Shown: positions 28,874 to 39,083, counted from the first letter of the stretch. The stretch: 64,000 nt of DNA from Phytophthora colocasiae (GCA_018806915.1 JAGKQI010000079.1:709001-773000), one strand, 5' to 3'. The notes: a model not told the origin generated them from the letters alone. Program-made: numbers and translations.

Positions 28874-29241
28874 CTTTCGCGCCAAAACGGAGTGCTGTTC
28901 CTAGTGATCACAAAAGCATGAGTTGAGCTGTTTGGCGCGCCAAATCGCGATCTCGATGAAATTGGCTACGCATCGAAAAATTGAATTATGCTGGTGGTGG
29001 TGCCAAACACGTACAAAACGCGATTTCACGAACCGTCGCCAGAACTACAAATTCAAACTAATTGCAATTTTTATATTGCGGGGATCCAAACGGGCCCTTA
29101 GTTAGCAAAACGAAAAGTCCGATAAATGTTTATCAACTCAATTCTTCTAGAACATACAAATATTTTGTACTCGTTTCGTGAGATGTGTTTTTTATAAAAC
29201 GTTGTCATACGTGTAGTTATCGAAGTCAAACACGAAAGTAG

Positions 29242-30240
29242 TTAGCTCAGAAAGAAAACAATCATTCCAGTCAGAAGTGAAATCCATAGGTGAAGCTCGT
29301 CCGTGCGCGCAGGGGACGCGTTGCTTCCACTACCACCAGTTGACGAATCTGTGGCCTGGTTCGATGGCTGATCTCCTGGACGAAGTTGGTTTGATCCAGA
29401 CATGTCATTGCTTCCTGCTACAACTGAGCCTGAGGAGGAGGAGGAAGAGGAGGAAGACATCTCAGGGGCGGACACTTCGGATCCGGTTGAGGACGACAAA
29501 TCGACAGTAGGATCTGGAGTCACCGTTAAAGTGACAGAGGAAGCACTCCCGTCGCACCCTTTGAACGCGTCCAGAACCTCTTGCTTTTTGTTGATAGACT
29601 CGTAGTCGTAAGAGCAATTCGGGAGCTCATATGCCAAGTTTCCGATCGCATCGATGCACTTGGAACCGCAATCCGCCAATATCTGGATACTTTCCTCGTT
29701 GATCACAGATTCGGATGAACACTCGTCACTTGTAGCTGCATCGACATATGCCTTCCACAACATCTTAATTTCTGACGTAGTGCAGCTCGTAGTTGAGGTG
29801 GTTGATACTGGCGTCAGAGCTGATGAGGAAGATGTCGAAGCCGACGAAGCAGTTGTGCTTGAATCTGTGGCTGTTGTGGCCTGTGGTGCATCTGTGGCAG
29901 GCGTTAGGGATCCTGCGTCTGCTGTAGCGCCTCCATTGCAAGATGTGAGAGCATTTTGGACCTCAATCTTGTTGTTAATTCCGTTGAAGGTGCAGTCTGG
30001 GAGGTCCTTGGCCACGCCTTCCACAACAGCAACACAGGCGGAAGCGGAGCATGGCGCATTGACGAACACCGGACTTGTCTGTGTTACAAATGGAGCACAC
30101 GCGGAAGTTTGCGCTGCAGACACCCAGATCGACTCGGCGGTGGCCGATTCGGCGTCGGTACACTCAGCAGCTTCCGTGGTAATGAAGAGTAACGACGATA
30201 ATGTCAGCAACGATAGCAGCATGGTGGCTTGGGAATGCAT
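29242..30240 (-). CDS. Elicitin-like protein 9, two domains
   Basis: 332 residues from the ATG at 30240 (MHSQATMLLSLLTLSSLLF), which starts a signal peptide ending EA|AEC. The open frame continues upstream to 30492, but that part is not secretory-like. Domain 1 (ECTDAESA...TSC) and domain 2 (SCTTSEIK...NCSYDYESINKK...KGC) are joined by an Ala/Ser/Thr linker. A long Ser-rich stalk (nine Ser in a row) and a hydrophobic end (LWISLLTGMIVFFLS) follow. Same architecture as elicitin 7. Confidence 0.9.
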   Translation of the reverse strand: MHSQATMLLSLLTLSSLLFITTEAAECTDAESATAESIWVSAAQTSACAPFVTQTSPVFVNAPCSASACVAVVEGVAKDLPDCTFNGINNKIEVQNALTSCNGGATADAGSLTPATDAPQATTATDSSTTASSASTSSSSALTPVSTTSTTSCTTSEIKMLWKAYVDAATSDECSSESVINEESIQILADCGSKCIDAIGNLAYELPNCSYDYESINKKQEVLDAFKGCDGSASSVTLTVTPDPTVDLSSSTGSEVSAPEMSSSSSSSSSGSVVAGSNDMSGSNQLRPGDQPSNQATDSSTGGSGSNASPARTDELHLWISLLTGMIVFFLS

Positions 30241-30646
30241 TGTCCTTAGAGAAATAATGGTAAAGAGACTTGAGCGCTGTGGATCGTTTTCAGGAATGAG
30301 ATGGCAAAGTAGAAGTCGCTTTGAAATGGGTTCAAGTGTCGGGTCGTTGATGGAGGGCGAATTCCAGCGAACGTTGGGGAATCTAGAGAAAAGATGGAGG
30401 AACTGCAACCAGAAGGTCGCAAACGCATTCCGAGCTTGCATCCCCAAGCCAAAGCGTATGTCACTCCGGTTGCTTTCTATGAATCGGGCCAAAATAGTCC
30501 AGCGAGCAAATGGTCAGATATCAACGGTGCTGCACTCCGCCAACGGAATCTGCCTGGTGCATCTAGTAAAGAGAAACCTGCAATGCATGTTATTCAAAAA
30601 TTATCCACAAGGTTTTGTTCATACAGATTTCCTAGCCTCAATGCGT

Positions 30647-31099
30647 TTACAGATATCCCGCGAAGAAGTAGAATGCGACCGAGAGCTGCGCAGCTACAAC
30701 AGTCGTCGCCAAAGCTCCCGTCGAGGCACCAGAGACGACCGATCCACTTCCAGTGCTGCTGGCTGATGCCGATTGGTCCTGTACTTCAGTCACCCCATCG
30801 CAGTACGTGATGATCGTCTGCAGCCCAGTCTTTCGGTCGATCTCGTCGTCCCCCGTGCAGTCTGGTAGTTGATCCACGGCGTCGCTGAGCTCCGAGAGGC
30901 AGTCACTGTTCTGGCAGTAGTTAAGTGACGTGGCTCCAGTATCGGCCATCAACTCCCCACATGCAGTACTGTTGGCCAGATCGGCGTAGACGTTTTCCAC
31001 TGTCGTTTGCTCCTCGTCCGTGCAGTTGGCAGCGTTGACGGACGATTGAAGCGCCACGAAAGCCACGAAGATGGTCAATGTGTTGCGAAGGAATGCCAT
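30647..31099 (-). CDS. Elicitin-like protein 10, single domain
   Basis: 150 residues from ATG at 31099. Signal peptide (MAFLRNTLTIFVAFVALQSSVNA), six-Cys domain (ANCTDEE, TAC, YC, DC, PDC, YC), a short Ser/Thr stalk and a hydrophobic tail. The pattern SLNYCQNSDC is closest to elicitins 1 and 2 rather than to the neighbouring multi-domain genes. Confidence 0.9.
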   Translation of the reverse strand: MAFLRNTLTIFVAFVALQSSVNAANCTDEEQTTVENVYADLANSTACGELMADTGATSLNYCQNSDCLSELSDAVDQLPDCTGDDEIDRKTGLQTIITYCDGVTEVQDQSASASSTGSGSVVSGASTGALATTVVAAQLSVAFYFFAGYL

Positions 31100-31723
31100 A
31101 GCGATAGTAGAAGTACTTTGAGCTTGTATGAGGGACTTTGAGGAATGAGCTGGTCTTGCGGTGGCCAGGAAGTTTCCAAGAAGCCATGTCGCCTTTCACG
31201 TGCGTGTGTCAGTGCGGTACCACACTGAAAAGCTCTAATTATTCGGATAGAGCCGTAGGTAAAGACGGTTGATCCATAGAGTCCACAAGTGAAAGCACCG
31301 CATGCGGACATCAGACGAATGGTAAATGTAAGTCCATGTGTTCGTTTTATTTCCTCATGGAGATCTGAACTTTCAGAGCTAAGGGACTTGCTTGATCCAT
31401 TACAAGCAGGTACGGCTAGTGGTGCCTGGAGCCTGCATTGCGCTCGTAATGCGAGTCGTATCGTCATGAATCTGCAGCATTTGTGGCATGAATTGTAGGG
31501 CATGTCAAGTTGTGTACGTGTTGCAAAAAACTATAGACCTGTCAGACTTGATAGATACGCACTTCAACTAGTTGAAGAGGGCCAATTGTCGGGAAGCTTT
31601 TAAAAACTTGTTCTGGTTAGCTTGTAGTTCTCTCCGACTCGAGTTGCGAATCAACTATATCCCGGTCGGTTACTGCTCTAGCAACTGTCTTTTTGCTGCA
31701 TTTTCCTCAGTCCAGCGATCATC
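31100..31723. other. Intergenic region between elicitin 10 and fimbrin
   Basis: 624 bases with no recognised gene or repeat. It contains the promoter side of elicitin 10 and the 3' flank of the fimbrin gene. Confidence 0.5.
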
Positions 31724-34420
31724 CTATGCGCGCTGGTGGTCCACGAGCATGAGGCTCGCCACAAATGTCATCATCATCTTGGGCTTCACTTCCACGATGT
31801 CCTCGTACGTTAGGAAGACTGTCGCGCCAATTTTCTGCGCACAACTGATAGCGTACTTAGCGTTACTGGTCTTCGCGTCTTCCGTCTTGTCCTGTGAAAC
31901 CATTTCCCAGTTCACAGCTCGAGGCTCAACTGCGTGCACCAAGTCGAGCAGGTAAAGTCCGTCCGACAGCGTTGGGTCTCGGAACGACACGATGTTGCCC
32001 TTCGCACGTCCACTTTGAAGAACCTTGCTGTTAGCCCATCCGATGATGTCCTTGTCGGTGATTTCTCCACGACCTGCGGCCAACTCGCTCAAGATCTTCA
32101 ACTGCTGGTACCGCATGCTCTGCCACACGATGGACAGGATCATCTTCTTGGCACCTTCGAAGATGTCGGCCCCACCAACATTAACCAACGAGAACTTGAG
32201 CTGTTTGCCTAGGACAACGCAGTAGTTGCAGTTCTCAACTTGCTTGAACTTGTTGGGCGCCACCATGTTAACCTTGTTCCAGGCCACGATACCCTTCTGG
32301 ATCTTGTCCAGAACCTTGAGCAGCTTCATTCCGTCGCTCAAATCCGAGTACAAGTGGTTGATGTACACATCGTCGATAGCCAGCGAGTTAATCCACATAC
32401 GGAACACGCGTTCTTCACGGGTATCACCAACATCGTCGTATAGAATCTCTTCGAGCTGCTTGATCTCCTCTTCGATAACATCCAAGGCAGGGCACGTGTT
32501 GAATAGCTGAGCAACGAACGACATGTTCAGCTTCGGGTTGCCACTGGTGATATCACCAGGCTTAATGAAAGTTTCCACTTGCAGACGACGCGCGTTCTGA
32601 ATAACATGGGCAGCGCGCTCTTCTGCAACTGTCTCGTTGCACAGGTCGCAGTGTTGCGGGGCAATGTGGTGCAGCAGAACGCTGTAAGCGGTGGCGTCTC
32701 GAACATCTGTGCTGAAGTTCGTCACCTTCTTCGGGTGACCAGCTGCCTTGAGGTGATAGTTCATCCATCGCAAAAGGATCTGATCCGGCGGGAGCTTCAT
32801 GAATTCTTCCAACGTTTCGCCATCCAGCAGAAGCCGCATCAGTTCCGGGTGATTCTTCAGATTAATAGTCGATGTCAGCTGGATCTTGATAATTTGCCAC
32901 ACCAAGCCCAGCACAAGAATGGGTTTGCCTTCGATCAGGTCGTCAGGACCGATATTCACCACGCTGCAACCGATACTCTTGGCTGCATTGATGCACAAGT
33001 TCTGGTTCTCCGTCTTCTGGTACACATTCAGCTCTTTTGCGCGCTTCACGAAGTTCAAAGCACGCTCATCGATCGTCTCCGGCACGGCACGGTTAATCAG
33101 CTTACACAGGAGTACACCATCGCACACTGCCCGGAACAGACCAGCATCCACTCCGATAGGCATCAACGACGCCACATCCTTGTCTCCGTTCAGTGTGTTG
33201 TTAATGTGCTCTGTGAAAGCGACAGTCTCCTCCTCCGAGTACGAATGGAGACCACCAGCAGTGCCTTTCACTTCGTGAATAGTCGAGTTATACTGCGCTG
33301 CTGCACTGGCGCGTCGCTGGAGGACGCTCAACGTGTGCGCATCAGGGTTGGCACCCACGAACTCCGTCGCAGGAGAAGCTGGTGCCAAGATCTTCACAGG
33401 TGAGCGAGGGGGAGTACGGACTGCTGACGCTACCGGCTTCACTGGAGAACGAGGAGGAGTACGAACCGCAGGAGGTGGCGGAGGTGTATTCGCAGCAGGA
33501 GGCCACTGTGCACGCTTCGGAGTCTCAACAGGAGACGGAGTTGCTTGAGCAGACGCTGAAGCGCTTGGGGGCCACTGTTTCGCAGCTCCATTTCCAGCTG
33601 GAGGCCATTGCGGAGTCTTTGGAGGACTCTTAGGTGCCGAATTGGATGCAGCTGGTGGCCATTGCTTCGCGGGGCTCTTGGGACCAGCATTCGATGCAGT
33701 TGGTGGCCATTGAGGTTTCGCAGCACTTGGAGAAGTCGATGCAGGAGCAGGAGCAGGTGACGCAGGAGGCCATTGGGGTTTAGCGGAGCCAGCAGGAGGC
33801 CACTGAGCCTTCGCTTGAGTAGGAACTGATGGAGCTGGAGCCTGGGGAGCTGAAGAAGGCGTGTGGCCCCATGACGCGGCTTGATTCGCAGTTGGTGGCC
33901 ATTGTGGTTTGCTCGCAACTGGCGCTGGAGCTGCAGTAGGTGTCGACGGCGTTCCTGTAGGCGGCCATTGAGCTTTCTGAGCAAATGCTGGGGCTTGAGC
34001 CGTGGGCTCAGGCGTCTGAGTTTGCGTCTTCTCTCCAGCAAAGAACGGGGTCGTTTCTACTGTAGCAACAGGAGCAGGAGAGACTTGAACTGGAGTTTCT
34101 ACTGGAGCAGGGGCAACCGAAGCGTGCTCCAGCAGCAGAGAAGGGTCCAGAGCGATCGCTCCGTTGCGGAAGTCGTGTATCAGTTCCAGGAACTCCTGGA
34201 ACGTGATTTGCTCGGGTCTGTTGAGCTTCGTCTGCTGTAACATGACGCTGGTCTGGTTGGGCGTCACATTCTCGCCCAGCTTCTGTAGTACAGTGTGTAG
34301 CTCGCCCACAGGCACAGCAGCCGCGTAGTCGTGGTCGTGCTCCTTGAATACCCGCTTAAGTTCGTGGATCTCTTTAGGCGAAAACTTCTGTAAGAAGACA
34401 GAGGAGACTTGGTAGCTCAT
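31724..34420 (-). CDS. Fimbrin/plastin actin-bundling protein with QWPP-repeat insert
   Basis: 898 residues, single exon, ATG at 34420. Residues ~10-85 are an EF-hand pair with degenerate loops (first loop DHDYAAAVPVGE lacks normal side chains). Residues ~100-350 are a Pro/Ala-rich insert with nine QWPP motifs and two RTPPRSPVK motifs. Four calponin-homology domains follow from ~395: CH1 (LFRAVCDGVLLCKLINRAVP), CH2 (ILLRWMNYHLKAAGH), CH3 (RVFRMWINSLAIDDVYINHLYSDL) and CH4 (IGWANSKVLQSG...SDGLYLLDLVHAVEP). Fimbrins cross-link actin filaments; ordinary members are about 620-650 residues, so the insert accounts for the excess. The insert may bind SH3/WW or profilin-like partners and be phosphorylated at SP/TP sites (inference). 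It is a housekeeping gene at the edge of the elicitin cluster. Confidence 0.93.
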   Translation of the reverse strand: MSYQVSSVFLQKFSPKEIHELKRVFKEHDHDYAAAVPVGELHTVLQKLGENVTPNQTSVMLQQTKLNRPEQITFQEFLELIHDFRNGAIALDPSLLLEHASVAPAPVETPVQVSPAPVATVETTPFFAGEKTQTQTPEPTAQAPAFAQKAQWPPTGTPSTPTAAPAPVASKPQWPPTANQAASWGHTPSSAPQAPAPSVPTQAKAQWPPAGSAKPQWPPASPAPAPASTSPSAAKPQWPPTASNAGPKSPAKQWPPAASNSAPKSPPKTPQWPPAGNGAAKQWPPSASASAQATPSPVETPKRAQWPPAANTPPPPPAVRTPPRSPVKPVASAVRTPPRSPVKILAPASPATEFVGANPDAHTLSVLQRRASAAAQYNSTIHEVKGTAGGLHSYSEEETVAFTEHINNTLNGDKDVASLMPIGVDAGLFRAVCDGVLLCKLINRAVPETIDERALNFVKRAKELNVYQKTENQNLCINAAKSIGCSVVNIGPDDLIEGKPILVLGLVWQIIKIQLTSTINLKNHPELMRLLLDGETLEEFMKLPPDQILLRWMNYHLKAAGHPKKVTNFSTDVRDATAYSVLLHHIAPQHCDLCNETVAEERAAHVIQNARRLQVETFIKPGDITSGNPKLNMSFVAQLFNTCPALDVIEEEIKQLEEILYDDVGDTREERVFRMWINSLAIDDVYINHLYSDLSDGMKLLKVLDKIQKGIVAWNKVNMVAPNKFKQVENCNYCVVLGKQLKFSLVNVGGADIFEGAKKMILSIVWQSMRYQQLKILSELAAGRGEITDKDIIGWANSKVLQSGRAKGNIVSFRDPTLSDGLYLLDLVHAVEPRAVNWEMVSQDKTEDAKTSNAKYAISCAQKIGATVFLTYEDIVEVKPKMMMTFVASLMLVDHQRA

Positions 34421-36185
34421 ATTTGACTGGGAGTTTCTCGGCTTCTAGAAGGAGATGGAGGGAGAGACTTGTGCGAATAGAGAGCACTTGAAGAGGAGAA
34501 GGAGATGTGAGCAAGGAGAGGAGACAGGGAGACTGCTACGCTTCGCTAGGACGTCGGTGAGCTGCGGATCTGCTTGGGCTTGGGGTTTTCCGCTCTTTGG
34601 AGTGTGACAGTGACGCCGTTCACATCGCAGCTTCAAGGGGGACCATCAAAGTCGATATCAAATTAGGAAGGGATTACGGGTTCGAATTTTCTTAGCGGGA
34701 AGAATTACAGTAATATACGTCAATATTTACAATATTTATTTTACAAGTGTAAAGCATTATAGATTACAAAAAAGGTTTGATTTGGACAGTAACTTTATCA
34801 AATCATAGGGGTTATTGGTATTCATGGCGAATCTAAGCCGAGGATTGTCGTTTTATTCGCAAAGCTCGGCGACATGTTGTCCACCTCGTCAACCTGGGTT
34901 GCAAGCTCGTGGCCGCACAGTTGGAAGCATGGTGAGTGCTGTTCACATGCACATTAAAGGACGCTGCTGCTGTGCTGCTTCTATCAAAGAGAACTTCAGA
35001 GTAACGGTGCTGCTGGAGTAGCTGTGGTAACCGTACGACGACGCTGCTCGGCAGTGTGATCCCTCGATACGCATTCGCCACAGGAGTGGCGTGAAGTTGC
35101 ACTCGTGGATCAGAGCTGCTTGGTGTTGAGTTGCAGTGGGCCAATTTTCGTAGATTTCCAGGTGGAAATGATGATTTCGATGAGAGTATTGATGTGGTGG
35201 ACCACTGGTGGCTACTAACGAAACTTCGTATTCGACCAGTACATGTACGTGAGTTGGTAACTCCTATTCAAGTTCGGCACTGTGATGACATCGAGTTCCA
35301 CCGGTAATCAGAAGGTCTGCGCCTCTTTTCACTCTTAGTGGATCCACCAATATCACATCTGGGTCATCCAATACTAAGTACTTCGAAGTATAAGTTAATA
35401 ACTTTTGCTGCTGAAGATTGAGGAGCTACGAAGCTCGCGTTGAGACTGCGAAATCAGCGCTGAAGATGTGATGGCGGGAGGTCGTTCTCAAAACTTTTAT
35501 CAGCCATGGTGATATGTGCTATGAACCGGGCTGGTGGTCGTGACTTTCAATGGTTGAAGACAAGTGCGGTGGCTCGAAGTTTAAAGCTATGGACAAATGT
35601 TCGTGAGGAGATAACTATCGCCGTGTACTTCGATGAATCTTGTGAGAGGGATGCCAATATCTATGACGCGTATTTTGACCAATTTACAGCTTGGAATGAC
35701 GAGCATTCGAGCCACACTATCCCCAGTGTTGGCAGCAAACCTCCATCACGTCGTGGGAATTGGTGCGCCTGCGTTAAAACATGGATAGTAAACACCTGGC
35801 TGCGAGGCTTCGGTAGAATGCACGAATAACGGCCCAGAGGTCACCCATTATGCCGCGTTCCACGATAACTTTGGTTTTAAAGCAGCCAAATGTCGGCACT
35901 TGGTTGGGCTGGTGCAAATACAGTCAGCAGAAATGGTTCAACATCCTCAATTGTCACTTCCACCCTCATTGCCCGGTCTGCATTCCGAACAATCTGCCGC
36001 AAATGCCGACAGCGTGTCAACTCAGTACGATCAATATATCGAGCGATGTCCATGAACGATTGTCAGCATTTCTGATGACCAGGAGTATGTACGACTTTAG
36101 GGCTGGGAGTACAAATATAGAGCGTGTGACCTGTACCAAAGTCAAAATGGATCAAGCATGGACAAGGAGGCCTCACACACGCGTC
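34421..36185. other. Long stretch without a supportable gene
   Basis: Includes the fimbrin promoter side (34421-34650), an AT-rich block around 34680-34800, and sequence with short open frames (34815-35144, 35506-35829) that show no family features. Probably decayed transposon DNA, since pogo-type remnants begin just downstream. Confidence 0.4.
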
Positions 36186-36595
36186 AGCATTGCAGGAGGC
36201 GAGGAGGTTGCCATCACAGGCCGCCTTGACGACGCACCAGCCAAAAAACGGCGGCATGCACTACACAATAATGACGTGCTTAGCGATAGAGGGGCTCAAC
36301 CAACGTAAAGCTGCACAAGCGCAACAGATTCCGCGGTGGACCATCAATACGTGGCGCAAGAGCAAGAATAGCATATTCTCGTTTAAAGGCAGCGAGAAGA
36401 CGCTGTCACAAGCGCCAGGTCGCCCCGAAATTATCCCATTTCTGGGGATCTTATCGTCTTATGAAAATGCACCTTCAGCGGCTGTTTGAAAACGCTACTG
36501 CTACGACGGCGAAAGAAAAGCGCTTGGCTACGATAAAGCGTGCCATTTCAGCCTGGGAATCCATTAAAGCACCTGTAGTGCATTTAACAAGTTGA
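36186..36595 (+). pseudogene. Remnant of a pogo-like transposase
   Basis: One frame encodes a helix-turn-helix typical of pogo/CENP-B-like transposases (NQRKAAQAQQIPRWTINTWRK, then ...GRPEIIPF). After about 36430 the frame shifts to RLMKMHLQRLFENATATTAKEK, a possible continuation. The catalytic DDE core is absent, so this is an internally deleted relic. The gene-free stretch 36596-37049 after it shows nothing else. Confidence 0.5.
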
Positions 36596-37051
36596 AGTTA
36601 CCATCTCTGCAGTGATGACACCTATCTAGTGCAGTTCCATATAGAGAAATCGTATTTAACTGGACTGGTTGGTGGAGAATAACTCCCCTCCAGAACACCA
36701 GACTCTCTCATTCATCACTTCTTCTTTTAACACCTTCATCTACACTCAAGATTTCCTCTTCATAATCGCCGCCTACATGTAAGCCTGTCCTCACTCCATG
36801 CTGTATTGTCCTAACAACTCTGCGCAAATCATCACTTCAACAAACAAGGCACCAATTTTTACATGTACTCGCCATCTTTTACCAATGGACAGACATTGCA
36901 CCGGCGGGAAAGTGGCCGATGCATTCTGTTTTGAGATGTTGTGGTGAAGCTGGAATGTGCAGATAGTGTGATAGGTATCATGTTGCCAGTCCTCGACCAT
37001 TATTAGGTTCGAGGACTTCAGCCTTGTTGCTTCGATGCTCTGAACAAACTA

Positions 37052-38043
37052 CACCTTTTAACCTTCAAAATGTCAAAAAGAAAATTCAATACGTCAAAAC
37101 GTAAATTCAAAACGACACAGATAAAGAAGGGCGTCGATCCAAATTCTTATAATTCGGTTACAAAGGTTAATGACCAACAGGCATGTCGTTCATCTGGATA
37201 GCTGCTGCGTGAAACTTGAACGTGTGCAGCGAACAGTTGGAACAGAGCCGAGGAGTGATTGCCTCCTCGATGAGTAGTTCTGCAGCCATCAGAAGGTACT
37301 CCTCGCGATGCTCCTTGATTGTTCGATGCGGCGGTACTTGGAGGATTGCTTTGCGGTGCTGAGCCAAGAATCGCTTCACCATTGACTTGAAAACGGAGAA
37401 ACAATTCTCGATCGGATTAAGCATGGAGGAATAATGCCCCAGCCGAAGGAGTGCTGCGCCAGCAAACTCGTCTTCCTTGAAGACGTCTTCGACGTGAGTA
37501 TGGCAAGGAGCATTATCAGCAACAATCACCACGTTGTACAGCGATGAAGTAAGTAGGCGACGTGCTCTTCCGTGATCTTAGCGTTGCGTTTTCCACCACG
37601 AGGCTTTCTTGGCGACGCCTCCCAGTCATCGTTAGTTTGTGCTGCGGTAATCCAGCGGTATGCCGAGCGTAGATTAACGTCGCTTTTCACCGCAACATCC
37701 TTCCAGTCTTTGCCAGCATTGGCGGCGCGCAGAACGCGCTTGATGGTTGCTTCATCGTACAGCATAAAAGATTCGTAGTGGAGGGTAGCTTGCTTCTTGA
37801 ACGTAGTATTAGAGAATGTGTTAGGACCACGGAAGCGTGGGGCGATTGTTGGATGGAGCGCTAGAATCAACACCGTCCAGCAGTTTTGGCGCCGTTCCTT
37901 CCCGCCATTAAAAACCCCTTTAGTTGATAATACCCTGTCTTTAGTGATGACAATATAATATTGGTTTTGTACGCCTGTGTCGTTTTGAATTTACGTTTTG
38001 ACGTATTGAATTTTCTTTTTGACATTTTGAAGGTTAAAAGGTG
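37052..38043 (-). mobile_element. Tc1/mariner-type derivative with 69-bp perfect terminal repeats
   Basis: The first 69 bases (37052-37120) and last 69 (37975-38043) are perfect inverted repeats starting CACCTTTTAACC, and TA flanks both ends (37050-37051, 38044-38045), the target duplication of the superfamily. At 992 bases it is shorter than an autonomous element and carries only the two ends of a transposase. Perfect ends suggest recent movement, driven from elsewhere. Confidence 0.92.
37167..37873 (-). pseudogene. Internally deleted Tc1/mariner/IS630-like transposase
   Basis: The upstream part (37873-37526) encodes the N-terminal helix-turn-helix (TIKRVLRAANAGKDWKDVA...SAYRWI, then PRKPRGGKRN). 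The downstream part (37532-37167) encodes the end of the DDE domain: VIVADNAPCHTHVED (second D) and YSSMLNPIENCFSVFK (catalytic E region). The segment between, including the first catalytic Asp, is missing, and the two parts are in different frames. Cannot be active. Confidence 0.85.
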
Positions 38044-38045
38044 TA

Positions 38046-38388
38046 ACCTACTACTGGAGTATTTCAATACATGTATTCTGTCCGTCGGTACTGTATGCTG
38101 CTGCAATTGACACCACGATGCAAACAATAACGGGAACACATCTTTCTCTCTTCTTGGAAAATCGTCAAGCATTGATGATGTACCAAGCACTGTACTACTT
38201 CTAAAAAAAAAGGTAAGTAAATTCCCGAATGCTGGAGATCAAACTAGTGCACCAATAATTCAACGAGTAAGTGTAGTTGTTGTATCTCTTTTCGATTAAT
38301 TCTTTCTTTGAATACATCCTACCTAGGTATCACACGAGGAATGTGCTTATGCACAGTGCATATACCGTAATCTAATTTTTGTCTACTA
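38046..38388. other. Gene-free stretch between two transposons
   Basis: About 340 AT-rich bases; no gene or repeat recognised. Confidence 0.4.
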
Positions 38389-38831
38389 CAGGTTTCCCCG
38401 CCTAATTTGCAACTGTGTCAAGCAATATACCTTGATGACGACGTGCAGATGCGGATGCGATTTGCTGAGACAGATTCTTCAATGTACTGAGATAGATGTA
38501 ATCTAGAGGGAACGCGGGAAGCATTTGACAAGTACAAGTTGCTCCATTACGGTGGTAAACGAAAGGCTGAGACTGAACATTATTTGTTGCAATATGCTGT
38601 GCTAGTGCTGATAAGCCTCATTCATCAATTATCAACATGCCATCCAGCAAGAAGAAAGTGTACGTGCGCCTCACACTGGGCCAGAAGGCTATACTGTGCA
38701 AGAAGCGCGACCTCAAACTAAAAAAGTTTACACTAATTCAGTAGTTGCTGCGTTTATGTGTTACCTGTGCAGATTTTGCATCCTGGCAAATTTTCTTGGT
38801 CCGACCCTTGCAAATTAGGCGGGGAAACCTG
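38389..38831 (+). mobile_element. MITE copy A (pogo-derived, CAGGTTTCCCCGCC ends)
   Basis: 443 bases with terminal inverted repeats beginning CAGGTTTCCCCGCC (23 bases match) and TA at both borders (38387-38388, 38832-38833). A second copy with the same ends and subterminal sequences is at 42218-42490. This copy is longer because it keeps a piece of transposase gene at 38637-38744. Confidence 0.92.
38637..38744 (+). pseudogene. First 35 codons of a pogo-like transposase inside MITE copy A
   Basis: An ATG opens MPSSKKKVYVRLTLGQKAIL, then CKKRDLKLKKFTLIQ and a stop. The RLT..QK..LC...D.KLK pattern is the start of the psq/CENP-B-type DNA-binding domain of pogo/Tigger transposases. The rest of the gene is missing, so the MITE arose by internal deletion of a pogo-like element. 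Confidence 0.6.
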
Positions 38832-38869
38832 TACAAAGCGAGAAGATAAACCATGTGGAAATTCCACAA

Positions 38870-39032
38870 CAGTTTTCTGCCTCAATAAAGAAGCCTGTAA
38901 AACGGATAACCTTCCGAGCTGTTTATCACCATTTTATGACCTGACAATATTTTTAAATTGAACTGTCTTGTTTATTTCTTATAGCTTGCCATTTGCATGC
39001 AGACCCAACTTCTTTATTGAGGCAGAAAACTG
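38870..39032. repeat. Inverted repeat pair, 24-bp perfect arms
   Basis: Arms 38870-38893 and 39009-39032 (CAGTTTTCTGCCTCAATAAA plus GAAG) are perfect complements, separated by about 115 AT-rich bases; weaker pairing extends outward. May be another small MITE or a transcribed hairpin close to the effector gene promoter. Confidence 0.7.
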
Positions 39033-39067
39033 TACTACGGAATGTGGAGTCCATAAGAGCAAGTAAA

Positions 39068-39083
39068 CCTCATTACGCAATTT
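39068..39083 (+). promoter_or_regulatory. Oomycete initiator element of effector 1
   Basis: CCTCATTACGCAATTT, close to the oomycete initiator consensus GCTCATTYYNCAWTTT, 54-69 bases before the ATG. The effector 2 promoter has CCTCATTACACAATTT at a matching distance. Confidence 0.7.

Larger units (their letters stand above)
26074..29097. mobile_element. PIF/Harbinger DNA transposon, apparently complete
   Basis: 3024 bases bounded by perfect 16-base terminal inverted repeats (GGGCCCGTTTGGATCC at 26074-26089, its complement at 29082-29097) and flanked by TTA on both sides (26071-26073, 29098-29100), the 3-base duplication typical of PIF/Harbinger. Inside are two convergent genes: a Myb/SANT-like DNA-binding protein (plus strand) and a DDE transposase (minus strand). 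Subterminal motifs near both ends are alike (CCAAACAC...CAAAACGCGAT at about 26160 and 29007). Both genes read through once introns are removed, so the copy could be autonomous. Confidence 0.93.

Noticed and set aside
29654..30766. 370-codon plus-strand open frame
   Set aside because: Antisense of elicitin 9 with no signal or domain features.
33439..34041. 200-codon minus frame rich in Leu/Arg
   Set aside because: Alternate frame of the QWPP repeat of fimbrin.
34833..35144. Minus-strand 103-codon frame
   Set aside because: Random-looking composition, no support.
35506..35829. 107-codon open frame
   Set aside because: No start context, no domain, no repeat; kept as gene-free.
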